Assembly: GCA_938040915.1 (NCBI GenBank)
Contig: CALHZE010000202.1
Span: forward strand, 1 to 8,718
DNA: 8,718 nt
Direction of reading: 5' to 3'
Source of the DNA: an uncultured Bacteroidia bacterium
GTDB lineage: Bacteria; Bacteroidota; Bacteroidia; Bacteroidales; CAJPTX01
Shown in pieces: positions 7,598 to 8,718 of the stretch (positions are counted from its first letter, which is position 1; each line of letters begins with the position of its first letter). A program made the position numbers and the translations under genes. The notes below the pieces were generated by a model. The model searched no databases. It saw only the letters and a program-made list of their open reading frames with translations, and was not told where the DNA came from.

Positions 7598-7600
7598 AGA

Positions 7601-8476
7601 CTACTTCTTTGCCTTGTAAGAGAACTCGATGCAACCCTTACCTGCACGCATTGAAGAATTATTCTCCGTGTCAATCTTAGTAACCTTGATGATATATACT
7701 TCAGTGTCCTTTACTGCAACGTAAACATCATTCTCATTCACACCAGTAACCTCTGTAGAAGGGCTAGCTGCATCGAAAGCAGTCTTTGCTGCATCCGGAG
7801 TAACCGTTGCGTAATCTACAGAAACCTTTGCGAACTTGGTGCCATTACCAGTAGCATTAAGACTAGACACCTTTGCAGAGCTCCAAGCCTTCTGGAATGC
7901 ACCACCATCAGTAGAAACATTCATCATATAACGGTTAGCAGCATCTCCTTTTTGCAAAGAAACCGTATTTCCATTCTTAAGGTCAAAACCACCATTAGCT
8001 GCGCCATTAGAATGGTTGATAGCACCTTTCTTTTCAGCACCCCATTCACTTTTGGGTTGTGGCGCACTACCAAAGTTAAACTTTACTTCCTTCGTAGACT
8101 CACTCTTTTCCTTATCAACAGCGGTGATAATGATCGTTCCCTCTGCAACACCCTGAGGAAGATCTTCTTTTGCAATCTTACCAGTGAAACCTAATGTTTC
8201 ATCCTTGGCACTGATTACCTTCTTATCGCTCTTGCTTTCGTTATCTCCTTGCTTGTACTTCACGACAAAGGAGAGTTCCTTCATCTTCACGCCATCTGCA
8301 GGCTTAGCTGCCACGATGAGAGGGAATTTATCAGCCGTAGCGTCACCGCTCAACTCAGCCGTTCCACTCAGCACCTTAATAACTGGTGCTGCTTTCTTTT
8401 CATCCTTGTTACAAGACGTGAAAGCCAAGAGGCTTACACCAGCCAGCGCTAAAAGCGCATACTTTCCAAGATTCAT
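7601..8476 (-). CDS. Bacteroidetes-type lipoprotein, probably surface-exposed, function unknown
   Basis: A 291-residue protein. Residues 1-21 are a lipoprotein signal peptide (MNLGKY start, hydrophobic core) ending FTS-Cys22. The mature N-terminus begins CNKDEKK; its K-D-E fits the K-(D/E)2 lipoprotein export signal described in Bacteroidetes, which predicts the outer face of the outer membrane. Residues about 31-136 look like an Ig-like beta domain. A linker (about 137-155) leads to a second domain (about 155-291) with GFDLKNGNTVSL, an AFQKAW segment, and a C-terminus ending GKGCIEFSYKAKK. I do not recognise a named family; similar two-domain lipoproteins occur in Porphyromonas-like genomes, but this is from memory. 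It has its own promoter (8556-8587) and is followed by stem-loops, so it is probably monocistronic. Its base composition is much more AT-rich than its neighbours. This may reflect transfer, or codon bias in a highly expressed gene. Confidence 0.9.
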   Translation of the reverse strand: MNLGKYALLALAGVSLLAFTSCNKDEKKAAPVIKVLSGTAELSGDATADKFPLIVAAKPADGVKMKELSFVVKYKQGDNESKSDKKVISAKDETLGFTGKIAKEDLPQGVAEGTIIITAVDKEKSESTKEVKFNFGSAPQPKSEWGAEKKGAINHSNGAANGGFDLKNGNTVSLQKGDAANRYMMNVSTDGGAFQKAWSSAKVSSLNATGNGTKFAKVSVDYATVTPDAAKTAFDAASPSTEVTGVNENDVYVAVKDTEVYIIKVTKIDTENNSSMRAGKGCIEFSYKAKK

Positions 8477-8538
8477 CCTTACTACTGTTTATGTGTTTGG
8501 TTAAAAAGCCGTTATTCGAACTTGTGTTGGACACTGCT

Positions 8539-8558
8539 CGTGCCACAACGTGCCACAA
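8539..8558. repeat. Perfect 10-bp tandem direct repeat (CGTGCCACAA x2) at the lipoprotein promoter
   Basis: Two identical 10-bp units abut each other. On the minus strand each reads TTGTGGCACG. The upstream copy shares its first three bases with the -7 box, and the pair covers the predicted transcription start. A one-helical-turn spacing suits a regulator binding side by side on one DNA face. Confidence 0.6.
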
Positions 8559-8587
8559 AGGTAGATCTTAATTTTCTTAGAAGCAAC
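8556..8587 (-). promoter_or_regulatory. Bacteroidetes-type promoter of the AT-rich lipoprotein gene
   Basis: The minus strand has GTTG (8584-8587, three of four consensus -33 bases) and, 20 bp downstream, TACCTTTG (8556-8563), a full -7 match. Transcription should start near 8549-8551, giving a leader of about 73 nt before the ATG at 8476. That leader contains the second copy of the 10-bp repeat. No strong Shine-Dalgarno is visible, as is common in this phylum. Confidence 0.68.
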
Positions 8588-8661
8588 CTTCCTCGAGTAG
8601 GTATTTCCTGCAACACCCTATCAAAATCCGCGAAAGACCTACACCACGGGGTAAACTGCTC

Positions 8662-8681
8662 GTTTTCGTTAGTACGAAAAC
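8662..8681. repeat. Inverted repeat GTTTTCGT-TAGT-ACGAAAAC
   Basis: Two perfect 8-bp arms enclose a 4-nt loop, about 75 bp upstream of the lipoprotein -33 element. No U-tract follows on either strand, so it could be an operator or a weak RNA hairpin. The surrounding stretch (8588-8718) shows no gene I can support. Confidence 0.35.
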
Positions 8682-8710
8682 CCACACTACTCTTCCCCCC
8701 GCTCACGACG

Positions 8711-8718
8711 CAAAAATA
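8711..8718 (-). promoter_or_regulatory. Possible -7 box at the right window edge
   Basis: The minus strand reads TATTTTTG, which fits TAnnTTTG. The -33 position would lie outside the window, so this cannot be confirmed. If real, it would be a distal promoter for the lipoprotein gene or serve a small RNA. Confidence 0.25.

Larger units (their letters stand above)
7411..7600. other. Intergenic region between the AT-rich lipoprotein gene and the pseudogene
   Basis: These 190 bp hold a small dyad just after the lipoprotein stop, a 16-bp hairpin, a run of six C (7518-7523) and, next to the pseudogene, an AAGGAAA ribosome-site-like stretch. I saw no TAnnTTTG promoter for the pseudogene and no convincing ORF. 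Confidence 0.6.

Noticed and set aside
7396..7680. 94-codon plus-strand ORF across the intergenic region
   Set aside because: It spans the 16-bp hairpin, overlaps the ends of two minus-strand features, and its translation is rich in Pro, Thr and His with no pattern.
8512..8706. 64-codon minus-strand ORF with a GTG start
   Set aside because: It contains the promoter and tandem repeat of the lipoprotein gene, its product has no recognisable features, and it ends in that gene's leader. The -7-like box just before it leaves slight doubt.

Overview
The window most likely comes from a Bacteroidales bacterium of moderate-to-high GC, plausibly Porphyromonas or a close relative. The grounds are a streptopain-like C10 protease with a Spi pro-domain, Bacteroidetes-type lipoproteins, an AAA-ATPase-like/PD-(D/E)XK remnant of a kind abundant in this phylum, and promoters of the Bacteroidetes form (TAnnTTTG at -7, TTTG or TTG at -33). 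The genus is an inference; no rRNA or other marker gene is present. All convincing genes lie on the minus strand, so the window is best read from right to left.

Reading right to left: (1) 8477-8718 is non-coding. It carries the promoter of the first gene, a perfect 10-bp tandem repeat at its expected transcription start, a small dyad, and a second -7-like box at the window edge. (2) 7601-8476 encodes an AT-rich lipoprotein with a likely surface-export signal. (3) 7411-7600 is intergenic and holds a strong 16-bp hairpin. (4) 6821-7410 is a decayed AAA-ATPase-like/PD-(D/E)XK gene, broken by a stop codon, a frame change and internal deletions. (5) 6174-6758 encodes a lipoprotein with a coiled coil and a SPOR domain, behind a textbook promoter. 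(6) 4262-6139 follows after 34 bp and encodes a five-helix membrane enzyme of the LtaS/sulfatase (alkaline phosphatase) superfamily. Genes 5 and 6 probably form one operon acting at the cell envelope. (7) 4127-4261 is intergenic, with two adjacent palindromes and a -7 box. (8) 1-4126 is the 5' part of a giant secreted C10 cysteine protease. After the catalytic domain come a long beta-rich region, an Omp28/thioredoxin-like domain with a CGYC motif, and an InlB-type repeat. It runs off the left edge.

The common theme is the cell envelope and secretion: one secreted protease, two lipoproteins and one integral-membrane transferase. I found no complete mobile element, CRISPR array, tRNA or rRNA. 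The most unusual items are the protease joined to a thioredoxin-like domain and the regulatory-looking dyad that covers the -33 position of its promoter.
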